Shown: positions 35,516 to 43,948 of the stretch, piece after piece
How the letters are laid out: each line of letters opens with the position of its first letter
Position numbering within the stretch: the stretch's first letter is position 1
Program-made: the position numbers and the translations under genes
The notes under the pieces: model-generated
Database searches by the model: none
The model's input: the letters and a program-made list of their open reading frames with translations, nothing else
What the model was told of the DNA's origin: nothing
Assembly: GCF_040685555.1 (NCBI RefSeq)
Contig: NZ_JBFBIK010000015.1
Location: 1 to 64,000 of the forward strand
Length of the DNA: 64,000 nt
Source: Sphaerisporangium sp040685555
GTDB lineage: Bacteria; Actinomycetota; Actinomycetes; Streptosporangiales; Streptosporangiaceae
Direction: 5' to 3'

Positions 35516-36439
35516 ATGCGAGATGTCACACACCTCGTGGCGCAGGTCCGTGAAGAGCTCGCGGGTGAGCTGCGCGAACGCCTGCGCGTGCGTCTCCACG
35601 AGCAGCCCACGGACTGGCTGGTCGAGCAGTTGATGGCGTTGGTCCTGCGACCGGACGAGATCACGTACTCGATCCCGAGACAGGTGCCGCGAGGCCCCTC
35701 GGCCGAGGAAGGCGTGTACGCCCCTCCGGTCCGGGAGAGCGAGGGCGACCAGGCGTACAGGGACGGCGAGGACGAGGCCACGGGCGAGGATGCCGGAAGC
35801 GTCCAGGAACCGGCCACGAATTATCCCGTACACGGCGGAAACGGCCAGGCGGATCATCTCGCCGGAAACGGCCAGGGGCCGCAGCAGGAGAGCGATCGGG
35901 TCGCCAGGGCGGCCCGCATCCGCCGGCTCGCCCTCGACCACACGTCCCTGCCGGGATACCTCGAACGCTACCGGGCGCTGACCCGCGAGGTTCTCGAGAG
36001 CGAAGGCCACCTTCTCGATCCACCGCAGAAGGGCGGCGCGCTCATCACCCCCGAGCACCGCGCGCCCAGCGGAGAGGCGCTGCTGACCGAGTCCAAAGAT
36101 CTCCTGCACGCGCTGCTGTTCGGCGGCGCCGAGGACGGCGTGTGGCTCGATCGGGCGGAGCGCGAGTTGCTGACGCTCACGATCCCGAAGTCCAAGGCCC
36201 ATGCCATCGGGTCCATCATGCGCGCCGCCAGGGAGATGGGCGCCGAGGGCACGTGGCACGTGGCCGACGACGACCGGGCGACGAACACGGTCCTCCAGGC
36301 CGAGTACGGCGAGGTGGGTGGCGAGCTGGTCGGCAACGCCATCACGGCCACCCTGCGGCTGATCAACAACCTGGAGATCAACGAGCGGGTGCTGTACGGC
36401 CGCATGGAGAACGCCGAGGAGAGCACGCTCGACCCCTGA
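35516..36439 (+). CDS. Hypothetical protein, 307 aa
   Basis: Not recognised. An N-terminal helical part (about 1-50), a poorly ordered Glu/Gly/Asn-rich linker (60-125) and a C-terminal helical domain (RIRRLALDHTSLPGYLERYRALTREVL..., to the end). No signal peptide, membrane helix or catalytic motif seen. Ends at a hairpin terminator. Confidence 0.8.
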   Translation: MRDVTHLVAQVREELAGELRERLRVRLHEQPTDWLVEQLMALVLRPDEITYSIPRQVPRGPSAEEGVYAPPVRESEGDQAYRDGEDEATGEDAGSVQEPATNYPVHGGNGQADHLAGNGQGPQQESDRVARAARIRRLALDHTSLPGYLERYRALTREVLESEGHLLDPPQKGGALITPEHRAPSGEALLTESKDLLHALLFGGAEDGVWLDRAERELLTLTIPKSKAHAIGSIMRAAREMGAEGTWHVADDDRATNTVLQAEYGEVGGELVGNAITATLRLINNLEINERVLYGRMENAEESTLDP

Positions 36440-36468
36440 GGCGACCTGGGCGATGCCCGTCCGCGATA

Positions 36469-36500
36469 GTCGCCCCGTGAGGAGGTCCTCGCGGGGCGAC
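36469..36500. terminator. Bidirectional hairpin
   Basis: GTCGCCCCG and CGGGGCGAC pair perfectly around a 14-nt loop between convergent genes. No T tract. Confidence 0.65.
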
Positions 36501-36527
36501 GGAGAAGTGGCAGGAGCGTGGTCGCTT

Positions 36528-36836
36528 CTAGTGGTGCTTGATGATGTGCGACATCTTGTGCGCCTTCTTGTGGCGCTTGGCGGCGTGCGCCTTCTTGTGC
36601 GAGCGGCTGGCGTGCTTGTGCTTGCTGTGCTTCTTGTGGTGGGTGACGCGCTTCTTCTTGTGGTGGCCATACCTCGTGGCGCACCGCTTGCCCTTACAGG
36701 AGGCGTGGTCCGTCGTCTGGGAGGTCACCGAGGCGCCGGGCACGGTGGACGCGCCGGCGGCGGTCACCGCCACCGTCCCCGGGATGACGAGTGCGGAAGC
36801 CACAAGGAATCCGGTGGCGAGAGCTTTTCTGAGCAT
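36528..36836 (-). CDS. Secreted His/Lys-rich small protein
   Basis: 102 aa. A signal peptide (about 1-29, MLRKALATGFLVASALV...) is followed by a short linker with two cysteines (SCKGKRC) and a tail of about 50 residues made almost only of His, Lys, Ala and Ser (HHKKKRVTHHKKHSKHKH type). It could bind metal ions or polyanions such as DNA or teichoic acid. Not recognised as a named family. ATG at 36836 follows a CTATGCTCAG-type region with AGGAG-poor leader, so expression is uncertain. Confidence 0.8.
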   Translation of the reverse strand: MLRKALATGFLVASALVIPGTVAVTAAGASTVPGASVTSQTTDHASCKGKRCATRYGHHKKKRVTHHKKHSKHKHASRSHKKAHAAKRHKKAHKMSHIIKHH

Positions 36837-37221
36837 AGGAGATCACTTCCGTTGATAGAGGTGGTCTTAGGCCCGAGCTACACCCGGGCATGCGGAGCTT
36901 CGTATTGGTTTCCTCGGGATATCCCAAAACGTCGCGAGAAACTACATATCTCACCTTAAGCGGACGAAATCCAGCGAGCATCCCGTAAGAGGCAAAGGCT
37001 TGGTTTCGGACATTCGGCACATCCCTGAATCCCATTCGGCGCTTTCACGGACACGAGCCGGCAGGTGGGAAGCTTCCGATTCGCCGATCCCTCAAGCAAT
37101 TCGGGGAGTACGCGGAGACCCGCGAGACCCCGGCCCCCGCGCCCGTACGATCGGGGCGGGAGGCCGCGAGTCGCAGGTTTATTCGGTTGACGGCCTGTCT
37201 TGGGGTCGAAAGCCTGAACAA
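36837..37221. other. Divergent intergenic region, no gene seen
   Basis: 385 bp between the His/Lys-rich protein and the GNAT gene. It has an AT-richer stretch (36930-36965). A 20-bp segment at 37019-37038 nearly matches 18352-18371 (17 of 20). TTGACGG at 37188 could be a -35. No supported coding sequence. Confidence 0.5.
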
Positions 37222-37764
37222 GTGTTGATAAGACGTGAACTCCCAGCAGATATCCCAGCCATTCGCGAGGTGCACACCGCCGCCTTCGCCAAGCCGCCGG
37301 CGCCCGGCCAGGCCACCGTGGAGGCGGGCCGGATATCCGTGGAGGCCGTCCTGGTAGACGCGCTGCGAGCCTGCGACGCCTGGATCCCCGAGCTCTCCCT
37401 GGTGGCCACCTCGGGCGACGGGTCCGTCGTGGGGCACGTGGTCTGCAGCCGGGCTTCGGCCGGCGCCGCACCCGTGCTCGGGCTCGGCCCGCTCGGCGTG
37501 CTCCCCGCCTTCCAGCGGCAGGGAGTGGGGCACGCGCTCATGCACGCCGTGCTCGGGGCCGCGGACGCGCTCGGAGAGCCCATCATCGTGCTGCTCGGTC
37601 ACAGCGACTACTACCCGCTGTTCGGTTTCCGCCTGGCCGAGGAGTACGGAATCACGCCGCCGGTGCCGGGTTGGGCTCCGAACTTCCAGGCCCGCACTCT
37701 GAGCACCTATACCCCCGCCATACGCGGTGATTTCGCGTACGCACCGCCTTTCGACGATGTGTAG
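37222..37764 (+). CDS. GNAT N-acetyltransferase (YhbS-like)
   Basis: 180 aa from GTG 37222. IRRELPADIPAIREVHTAAF opens the fold; LGPLGVLPAFQRQGVGHALMHAVL is the acetyl-CoA loop, and LLGHSDYYPLFGFRLAEEYGI is the YhbS-type C-terminal motif. Substrate unknown. The ribosome site is weak. Confidence 0.88.
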   Translation: MLIRRELPADIPAIREVHTAAFAKPPAPGQATVEAGRISVEAVLVDALRACDAWIPELSLVATSGDGSVVGHVVCSRASAGAAPVLGLGPLGVLPAFQRQGVGHALMHAVLGAADALGEPIIVLLGHSDYYPLFGFRLAEEYGITPPVPGWAPNFQARTLSTYTPAIRGDFAYAPPFDDV

Positions 37765-38007
37765 GCGTAAATCCTGAAATGCGCTGACGAGCGCCGCCCT
37801 CTCCCCGAGGCATATAACCGGCTTATTGCATTATGTCCGGGAATGAGACGCACGAAGGGTCAATCCACGAGCCGCGCCGATGACCCCGGCCCCACCTGAC
37901 GGCCCCAATTGCCCTATTTAAGCCTTTTGTCGGCGGCGGTCGTCTCCAGTCGGCGGCAGCCGTCCCCTAGGACCGCCCGTGCCGCACGGCGCCAGACCGG
38001 GGACACG

Positions 38008-38048
38008 CGAAGGACCCCCAGCCGGTGGTGCGGGCTGGGGGCCCTTCG
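38008..38048. terminator. Strong hairpin downstream of tRNA-Ser(CGA)
   Basis: CGAAGG-ACCCCCAGCC pairs with GGCTGGGGG-CCCTTCG around GGTGGTGCG. It lies 3 bp past the tRNA 3' end on the minus strand. No clear T tract follows. Confidence 0.7.
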
Positions 38049-38051
38049 TGG

Positions 38052-38141
38052 TGGCGGTGGAGGTGGGATTTGAACCCACGGATGGGTTGCCCCATCACAC
38101 GCTTTCGAGGCGTGCGCCCTCGGCCACTAGGCGACTCCACC
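38052..38141 (-). tRNA. tRNA-Ser (anticodon CGA)
   Basis: 90 nt with encoded CCA on the minus strand. Acceptor GGTGGAG/CTCCACC, anticodon stem-loop CACGC-CTCGAAA-GCGTG, long variable arm (GATGGGGCAACCCATC) and T arm GTGGGTTCAAATCCCAC. It reads UCG codons. Confidence 0.97.
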
Positions 38142-38213
38142 GCCGAGCAGCCTACCGGATCCGCGACCCTCTTCGCGCGTCGCAAGCGTCCGGTATGCGA
38201 AGAAAGGGGGTGT

Positions 38214-38675
38214 TCATGGGCGTCGGTCCGCGAAGAAGTCCCTCAGCACGGCCGAGCACTCCCCGGCGAGCACGCCCAGGATCACCTCGGGACGGTGGTT
38301 CAGCCGCCGATCGCGGACGACGTCCCAGAGCGAACCGGCCGCTCCGGCCTTCTCGTCGGCGGCGCCGTAGACGACCCTGTCGACCCGCGCGAGCACCGCG
38401 GCCCCCGCGCACATCGTGCACGGCTCCAGGGTGACCACCAGCGTGCAGCCGGCCAGGCGCCATTCCCCGCGCACGCGGGCGGCTTCGCGCAGTGCCAGGA
38501 CCTCCGCGTGTGCCGTGGGGTCGGCGCTCGCCTCACGATCGTTGCCGGCCGCGGCCAGCACCTCGCCCGCGGGCCCGAGCACGACCGCGCCGACCGGCAC
38601 CTCGCCGCGCTCACCCGCCCGTACGGCCTGCGCCAGCGCGAGCCGCATGGGTTGCTCGAAGGCGGGCTCGCTCAC
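38214..38675 (-). CDS. tadA: tRNA(adenine-34) deaminase
   Basis: 153 aa. The cytidine-deaminase-fold zinc motif is complete: HAEVLALREAA (His, catalytic Glu) and PCTMCAGA (two Cys). It converts A34 to inosine in tRNA-Arg(ACG). It sits between tRNA-Ser(CGA) and the tadA-associated genes. Confidence 0.95.
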   Translation of the reverse strand: MSEPAFEQPMRLALAQAVRAGERGEVPVGAVVLGPAGEVLAAAGNDREASADPTAHAEVLALREAARVRGEWRLAGCTLVVTLEPCTMCAGAAVLARVDRVVYGAADEKAGAAGSLWDVVRDRRLNHRPEVILGVLAGECSAVLRDFFADRRP

Positions 38676-38690
38676 GTGCGGGATCTCGTG

Positions 38691-39182
38691 CTAGTGGAGC
38701 CGGTCGAGCTCGTCCGCGAAGGAGAGCTTCTCGGCGATCACCGAGAGGGTGTCGGCGGGGAGCACGCCTTCTTCCATGCTGAGCTCCAGCAACTCCTCGG
38801 CGGTCACCCCGAGATCGTTCAGCAGCTCGAAGTCACCGGCCGGCCGTACCCCGAGGTCGGCCTCCTTGTCGGGCACGAGGACCCCGGCGAGCTCGCTGAA
38901 GAGCTCTCCGAGGGCGTCGCTGGCCGCGGAGTGGACATCGGAGACGAACGCCCGTGGCTCGGCGTCACCGTCGTAGCGGACGAGGGCGAACCACTCGTCC
39001 TCCACCTCGACGCAGAGCAGGGCCAGCTCGTCGCCTTGGAGTCCGAGGGCGTCCTGCACGGCGTCACCGAGGTCGTCGGCGATCTCGGCGTTCGCGAGGT
39101 CGACCTCCGAGCCGCTCCACCCGTCAGGCGTGCGGACGAAGGCCGCGGCGAACATGGCACTGTGTGTTGGTCTGGAGGGCAT
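38691..39182 (-). CDS. tRNA adenosine deaminase-associated protein
   Basis: 163 aa (155 if it starts at ATG 39155, where similarity to relatives seems to begin). The pattern FAAAFVRTPDGWSGSEVDL...ALLCVEVEDEWFALVRYDGD with an acidic C-terminus (LNDLGVTAEELLEL) matches a small actinobacterial family always found beside tadA. No catalytic motif. It is 15 bp upstream of tadA on the same strand. Confidence 0.85.
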   Translation of the reverse strand: MPSRPTHSAMFAAAFVRTPDGWSGSEVDLANAEIADDLGDAVQDALGLQGDELALLCVEVEDEWFALVRYDGDAEPRAFVSDVHSAASDALGELFSELAGVLVPDKEADLGVRPAGDFELLNDLGVTAEELLELSMEEGVLPADTLSVIAEKLSFADELDRLH

Positions 39183-39199
39183 GATCGGGGCTCCCGCGG

Positions 39200-39688
39200 T
39201 CAGCCGAGGGCTGAGTCGACGGCACGTTCAAACGGCTGGGAGAACCCGAGCCGTGCGGCGATGCTGGAAAGCACCTCGTCGGGCAGCAGTTCGAGGTCGC
39301 CAGAGAGGGCGCCGAGCTCCATCTCGTCGAGCCCGAGGTCGGAGAAGATCGACAGATCTCCCGCCGGGAGGACCATGTCGAGCTCCTCCTCCTCTGGCAC
39401 AGGGACATCGAGCAACTCGAGGATCTGCTGGGCCAGGGGCCAGTCCCACGATGCCGTGATGTCGGAGAGGAACACGTCGACGCGCTCGCCAAACACCCGT
39501 AATGCCACGAAGAAGTCATCCCCCACGGCGACCAGCCCAATCGTGGTGCCCATGCTCGGCTGCTGGCGCAGGGAGTGGATCAGCCCATGCAGGTCCGCTG
39601 TGAGACCCACGGGCAGCATCTCGGCTTCCCATTGGTCGTCCTCGCGGTAGACCACGATGGCGAAGTCAAGAGCATCTACGTCTGTCAT
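39200..39688 (-). CDS. Second tadA-associated family protein
   Basis: 162 aa from ATG 39688. It has the same plan as the neighbour: FAIVVYREDDQWEAEML, VFLSDITASWDWPLAQQILELL and a C-terminal acidic block (FSDLGLDEMELGALS) that parallels LLNDLGVTAEELLEL. Likely a tandem paralogue 17 bp upstream of the first. Divergent from upp. Confidence 0.82.
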   Translation of the reverse strand: MTDVDALDFAIVVYREDDQWEAEMLPVGLTADLHGLIHSLRQQPSMGTTIGLVAVGDDFFVALRVFGERVDVFLSDITASWDWPLAQQILELLDVPVPEEEELDMVLPAGDLSIFSDLGLDEMELGALSGDLELLPDEVLSSIAARLGFSQPFERAVDSALG

Positions 39689-39857
39689 CTTCACCCCACC
39701 GACGCGGTTCTTACAGTTGGCAATGCTCGCAGAATCACTCAGTCCCCGTACGCCCCTCGGGCAAATTGTGATCAAAAACGGCTGTGCCCGGCCAGCTTAG
39801 GGTGTGATGGCCGTTACCGACCCACTCGTACCATTTACCCGGTCTCAGGAGATACCT

Positions 39858-40505
39858 TTGGCAGCCATGAAGACCCTCGTCGTCGACCATCCGCTCGTCG
39901 CCCACAAGCTGACCACGCTGCGGGATGTACGCACGGACTCCCCGACGTTCCGCAGGCTCGCGGATGAGCTCGTCACCCTGCTGGCCTACGAGGCGACCCG
40001 CGACGTGCGAGTCACCGCGGCCACGGTGGACACCCCCGTCTCCCCCGCCCACGGGGTACGGCTGGCGCGCCCCGCACCCCTGGTCGTGCCGATCCTCCGC
40101 GCGGGCCTCGGCATGCTCGACGGCATGACCCGCCTGCTGCCCACCGCCGAGGTCGGCTTCCTCGGCATGATCCGCGACGAGGGCACCCTCAAGGCCCAGA
40201 CCTACGCGACCCGGCTGCCGGAGGACCTTTCAGGCCGCCAGTGCTACGTGCTCGACCCCATGCTCGCGACCGGCGGCACCCTCGCGGCGGCCATCGAGCT
40301 GCTCTTCGAGCGCGGTGCCGAGGACGTCACGGCCATCTGCCTTCTGGCCGCCCCCGAAGGCCTGGCCTTCATGGAGAAGGTCTTCGCCGACTGCAGGCAG
40401 CCACTGCGCGTGGTCACGGCCGCGCTCGACGAGCGGCTCAACGAGCACGGGTACATCGTGCCCGGCCTCGGCGACGCCGGAGACCGCCTCTACGGCGTCG
40501 TCTGA
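39858..40505 (+). CDS. upp: Uracil phosphoribosyltransferase
   Basis: 215 aa from TTG 39858 (AGGAG 6 nt upstream) or 212 from ATG 39867. VVDHPLVAHKLTTLRD at the start, PILRAGLGMLDG, and the PRPP loop VLDPMLATGGTLAAAIE. It salvages uracil to UMP. The tadA-upp adjacency is conserved in actinobacteria. Confidence 0.96.
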   Translation: MAAMKTLVVDHPLVAHKLTTLRDVRTDSPTFRRLADELVTLLAYEATRDVRVTAATVDTPVSPAHGVRLARPAPLVVPILRAGLGMLDGMTRLLPTAEVGFLGMIRDEGTLKAQTYATRLPEDLSGRQCYVLDPMLATGGTLAAAIELLFERGAEDVTAICLLAAPEGLAFMEKVFADCRQPLRVVTAALDERLNEHGYIVPGLGDAGDRLYGVV

Positions 40506-40635
40506 TTTCCTTTTCCTTCTTTTCCTCAGGTTGACGTTCGTCTCGTTACATAATGTGTTTCGGTGGGTACACAGAGTGATGACGATGTCACTGTGTTCCG
40601 GTCCCTCAGGCCGTGAACGCACACCTGGGAGAGCC

Positions 40636-40854
40636 ATGGACCAGCTGCCGGATATTGACGCCTATACACAGGTCGAGACCGTGCTTAAGGTCGAGTTCGC
40701 CGGGGTTCATCCCGCCGCGACGGTGACGCGCTGCATCGAAGCGGCTCACCACGGTGCGATGGAAGTCACTGGTTACGCGTACCCGAGCTTGGTCGAGCGA
40801 ATCGCTCGCAAGCACCTCCAGGTGCTGGCAGTGGTGGCCGGCGAGCAAGGGTGA
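40636..40854 (+). CDS. Small conserved-looking protein, 72 aa
   Basis: ATG 40636 follows CTGGGAGAGCC. The protein (MDQLPDIDAYTQVETVLKVEF..., VTRCIEAAHHGAMEVTGYA) is helical and soluble, with no recognised motif. It begins a three-gene set with the 52-aa membrane peptide and the PH-domain protein. A hairpin GACCCC/GGGGTC follows its stop. Confidence 0.7.
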   Translation: MDQLPDIDAYTQVETVLKVEFAGVHPAATVTRCIEAAHHGAMEVTGYAYPSLVERIARKHLQVLAVVAGEQG

Positions 40855-40969
40855 CGCAGGTCACATCCAGACCCCTAAAGACTATGGGGTCCGGATGCGC
40901 TTTACCCGGCCATTGGTCTGGGTAATGTATACGGTGGGTGCAGTGGGTGAGTGGTTAACGGAGGCGGCA

Positions 40970-41128
40970 GTGCAGGTCAAGAAGGTTCTAACGTACGCAG
41001 CCATCGCGTTTGTGGCTTTCTACCTGTTCACCAGACCGGCTGACGCGGCAAGCGCGGTCAAGGGAGCAATGGACACTGTGGTGAATGCCGCGGATTCGCT
41101 GGCTCTATTCTTCACGAAGCTGACATGA
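40970..41128 (+). CDS. Small membrane protein, 52 aa
   Basis: GTG 40970 has ACGGAGGCGGCA just upstream. The product (MQVKKVLTYAAIAFVAFYLFTRPADAASAVKGAMD...) is one membrane helix plus an amphipathic helix. I recall similar 50-aa proteins in streptomycetes next to a PH-domain gene. Its stop overlaps the next ATG (ATGA), so the two are translationally coupled. Confidence 0.75.
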   Translation: MQVKKVLTYAAIAFVAFYLFTRPADAASAVKGAMDTVVNAADSLALFFTKLT

Positions 41129-41652
41129 GACTTGTGACCCACGGGGACTCTGCTCCGTCGTCGGTCAATCGTTACCTTCTCCCCCACGAACACCAGGTCA
41201 TCATGGTGCGGCGCCACCCGGCCGTCCTGTTACGCCCGGTCGCCGAGGTCTTCGGCGGCCTGGTGCTGGCAGGCCTGTTGAGCAAGTGGCTCGGTGAGAA
41301 CCAAGGGTCACAGGCGCTGGTCATCGTCTGGTGGGCGTGGCTTCTCTTACTGATCCGCTTCGTGTGGAAAGTGGCGGAGTGGTCGGTCGACTACTTCGTG
41401 GTGACGTCCAAGCGGATGCTGTTGACCACCGGCCTGATCACCCGCCGGGTGGCGATGATGCCGCTCGGCAAGGTGACCGACATGAGCTTCCAGCGCTCAC
41501 TGCTCGGCCGCATGCTGGGGTACGGCGAGTTCGTCCTGGAGTCGGCGGGTCAAGATCAGGCCCTGTCGACCGTCCCCTTCATCCCCTATCCGGAGACCCT
41601 GTACCTCGAGGTCTGCCAGATGCTCTTTCCCAGTTCTGACGACGATGATTAG
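41125..41652 (+). CDS. PH-domain (bPH2/YdbS-like) membrane protein
   Basis: 175 aa. Two membrane helices (about 38-75) precede the bacterial PH domain: WSVDYFVVTSKRMLLTTGLITRRVAMMPLGKVTDMSFQRSLLGRMLGYGEFVLESAG. Function is unknown; relatives may sense membrane state. Overlaps the 52-aa gene by 4 nt. Ends near a clear terminator. Confidence 0.9.
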   Translation: MRLVTHGDSAPSSVNRYLLPHEHQVIMVRRHPAVLLRPVAEVFGGLVLAGLLSKWLGENQGSQALVIVWWAWLLLLIRFVWKVAEWSVDYFVVTSKRMLLTTGLITRRVAMMPLGKVTDMSFQRSLLGRMLGYGEFVLESAGQDQALSTVPFIPYPETLYLEVCQMLFPSSDDDD

Positions 41653-41667
41653 TCCACTTTCGTCCTG

Positions 41668-41704
41668 AATCCCGAGGGGTGAGACAGACTTCCTCCTCGG
41701 GATT
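41668..41704 (+). terminator. Hairpin terminator after the PH-domain gene
   Basis: AATCCCGAGG (41668-41677) pairs with CCTCGGGATT (41695-41704) around a 17-nt loop; CTTG follows. Confidence 0.8.
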
Positions 41705-41785
41705 CTTGACGTGGGTATACCCGATTCGGCTGCTTCGTGCCATCATGGCGGAACCATTGACCATATCCCCGCCCTAAGAGATCAC

Positions 41786-43123
41786 ATGCCGAGTCAGGGA
41801 ACCATCGGTGACCGCGTCCGCGGGCTGCGTCTGAGCAGGAGAATGTCTCAGGCCCAGCTGGCTGGACCCGACCTCTCCGACAGTTATGTCTCTCTCATCG
41901 AGTCCGGCAAGCGCACGCCGACGCCGGTGGTCGCCCGCCTGCTCGCGGAACGCCTAGGATGCACCACCGAGTTTCTCCTCCACGGGATCGAGCCGCGCCA
42001 GCGCATCGACACCGAACTCGGGCTGCGTCACGCAGAGCTGGAGCTTTACCACGGGGACGCGGCCATCGCCGCCGACCGCTTCGGTGACATCGTCAAAGCC
42101 GCCGGCGAGGACAACGCGCTGCTTGCCGCGCATGCCCGCCTCGGGCGAGCGCGTGCTCTGGAGGCCCAGGGTCGCATCGGGCGCGCGGTGGAGGCGTACG
42201 AGCGCCTGCGCCGCGAGGCCGCCGCGCACCCCGAGCGCCTGGCGGACGTGCCGCTCACCGTGGCGCTGTGCCGGTGCTACCAGCGCGCCGGGGACGTGAT
42301 GCGCGCGCGCGATCTGGGCACCAAGGCACTCGACCAGGTCACACAACTGTCACTTTTCCACGGAGAGGTGGCCGTGGACCTCGCCGCGGCGCTGGCCGAC
42401 GCCGAGATCGGGCTGCCGTACGTCGAGCAGGTGCTCGCCGACACCGGCGTGCCCGTGCCGACCGACCGCACGACGGAGATCCTCTCGCTCTGGCAGGCCA
42501 GCGTCTCGGCCGCCGAGGGCGAGGATTCGGCTCTCGCTGTGCAGTTCGCCGACGACGCCCTCTCCGCGGGCCGGCCCGCGAGGATCGCCGCCCAGATGGC
42601 ACGCATCGCCATGCGCTGGGCCGAGATCTCCGCGTCCCGTGCCGGTGGCGGTCTCGAGCAGGTCGACGAGCTCGTCTCCCGCGCGACCCAGGTCTTCTCC
42701 GTACTCCCGGCCGAGTCCGTGGAGCACTCCCGGAGCCTGATCGCGCTGGCCCGCGTCCAGCTAAGGTCCGGCGACGCCCGTCGCGCGGAAGACCTCGCCT
42801 CGAAGGCCCTGGAGCTGCTGTCCGGCGCTCCCGGAACCCTCGCTGCGTCCGCGCACCTGGTGTTGGCCGAGGTTGGTTTGGCACGGTCCGACGACGCTCT
42901 CAAGACCCACCTGGAGCGTGCCGGGGCCCTGCTGTCGGCCGCGCCGGCAGCGGGAACGGTGCGCGACCGGGAGATCGCGGGCGTCTGGCGCGAGCTGGGT
43001 GACCTGTGGGGCAAGGCCGGTAACCGGGAGCAGCAGACGGGCGCGTATCGTAGGGCACTCGAAGCGGTCGGGGTCAGGTCGACCGTCGCCGGTGCCGTGA
43101 CGTCCGCGGTTTTCGCACGGTAG
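41786..43123 (+). CDS. XRE-type regulator with TPR-like domain
   Basis: 445 aa from ATG 41786. The HTH is at 3-60 (IGDRVRGLRLSRRMSQAQLA, DLSDSYVSLIESGKRTPTPVV); the rest is helical repeats (ARLGRARALEAQGRIGRAVEAYERLRREA). Similar proteins act as peptide- or development-linked regulators. Targets unknown. Confidence 0.87.
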   Translation: MPSQGTIGDRVRGLRLSRRMSQAQLAGPDLSDSYVSLIESGKRTPTPVVARLLAERLGCTTEFLLHGIEPRQRIDTELGLRHAELELYHGDAAIAADRFGDIVKAAGEDNALLAAHARLGRARALEAQGRIGRAVEAYERLRREAAAHPERLADVPLTVALCRCYQRAGDVMRARDLGTKALDQVTQLSLFHGEVAVDLAAALADAEIGLPYVEQVLADTGVPVPTDRTTEILSLWQASVSAAEGEDSALAVQFADDALSAGRPARIAAQMARIAMRWAEISASRAGGGLEQVDELVSRATQVFSVLPAESVEHSRSLIALARVQLRSGDARRAEDLASKALELLSGAPGTLAASAHLVLAEVGLARSDDALKTHLERAGALLSAAPAAGTVRDREIAGVWRELGDLWGKAGNREQQTGAYRRALEAVGVRSTVAGAVTSAVFAR

Positions 43124-43178
43124 GCCTCCTCGCCGGAGCTCCGGATTTGGCGCGGAGACACCGGAATAATTAAGGTCG

Positions 43179-43207
43179 ACCAATCATTGACTCGTAGGAT
43201 GATTGGT
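43179..43207. promoter_or_regulatory. Palindromic operator candidate for the FadR/GntR gene
   Basis: ACCAATCAT and ATGATTGGT form a perfect 9-bp inverted repeat with an 11-bp spacer, ending 19 bp before the GTG of the regulator. Autoregulation is the simplest reading. Confidence 0.65.
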
Positions 43208-43226
43208 TTCCCGGAGGAGGCAGACT

Positions 43227-43916
43227 GTGAGTCTGCGTACGGCGCAGCGGGCTTCCCTCGTCGACCAGGTGATCGAGCAACTCAAGGAGCAGATCACCTC
43301 CGGATCGTGGCGCCTGCATGCCAAGATCCCTACGGAGACGGTGCTCGCGGAGCAACTCGGCGTCGGTCGTAACACCGTGCGCGAGGCGGTCCGCGCCCTC
43401 ACCCATGCGGGTCTGCTCGAATGCCGTCAGGGCGACGGCACGTACGTGCGTGCCACCAGCGAGCTCTCAGGAGCCATGGCGAGGCGCCTGCGCGCGGCCG
43501 AGCATCTGGAGATCCTTGAGGTACGCCGGGCGCTGGAGGTCGAGGCCGCCAAACTCGCCGCCGTCAGGCGTACCGAAGGGGACATCGAGCTGATCGAGGC
43601 CGCGCTCGCCCGCCGGGAGCAGGCCTGGGTGGAGGCCGAGGTCGACGCCTTCGTGGAGGCCGACCTGGCCTTCCACATCGCGGTCGTCGAGGCGACGCAC
43701 AACCGCGTGCTCATCGAGCTCTACAAGGACTTCTCGGCCGCCCTGCGCACGAGCATCGCCGCCGCCGGCGCGCCGCTGGAGAACGGCCACATCCCCCACG
43801 ACTCCATCGCCCGTGCGATCGCCGCCGGCGACGCGGCCGCCGCCGAGCGCGCCGGCCACGCCTGCATGGAGCACATCGCGATCGCCCTCACCGACACCCC
43901 CGCGCTCCTCGACTGA
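43227..43916 (+). CDS. FadR-subfamily GntR regulator
   Basis: 229 aa from GTG 43227 with GGAGGAGG upstream. Winged helix (LVDQVIEQLKEQITSGSWRLHAKIPTE, GVGRNTVREAVRALTHAGLLE) and a helical FCD domain with metal-binding residues (DLAFHIAVVEATHN, HDSIARAIAAGDAAAAERA...H). Metabolite unknown. Converges with the DnaN-like gene. Confidence 0.92.
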   Translation: MSLRTAQRASLVDQVIEQLKEQITSGSWRLHAKIPTETVLAEQLGVGRNTVREAVRALTHAGLLECRQGDGTYVRATSELSGAMARRLRAAEHLEILEVRRALEVEAAKLAAVRRTEGDIELIEAALARREQAWVEAEVDAFVEADLAFHIAVVEATHNRVLIELYKDFSAALRTSIAAAGAPLENGHIPHDSIARAIAAGDAAAAERAGHACMEHIAIALTDTPALLD

Positions 43917-43948
43917 CCGCCCCCTGGCACGCGCCGCCGGAACGGCCT

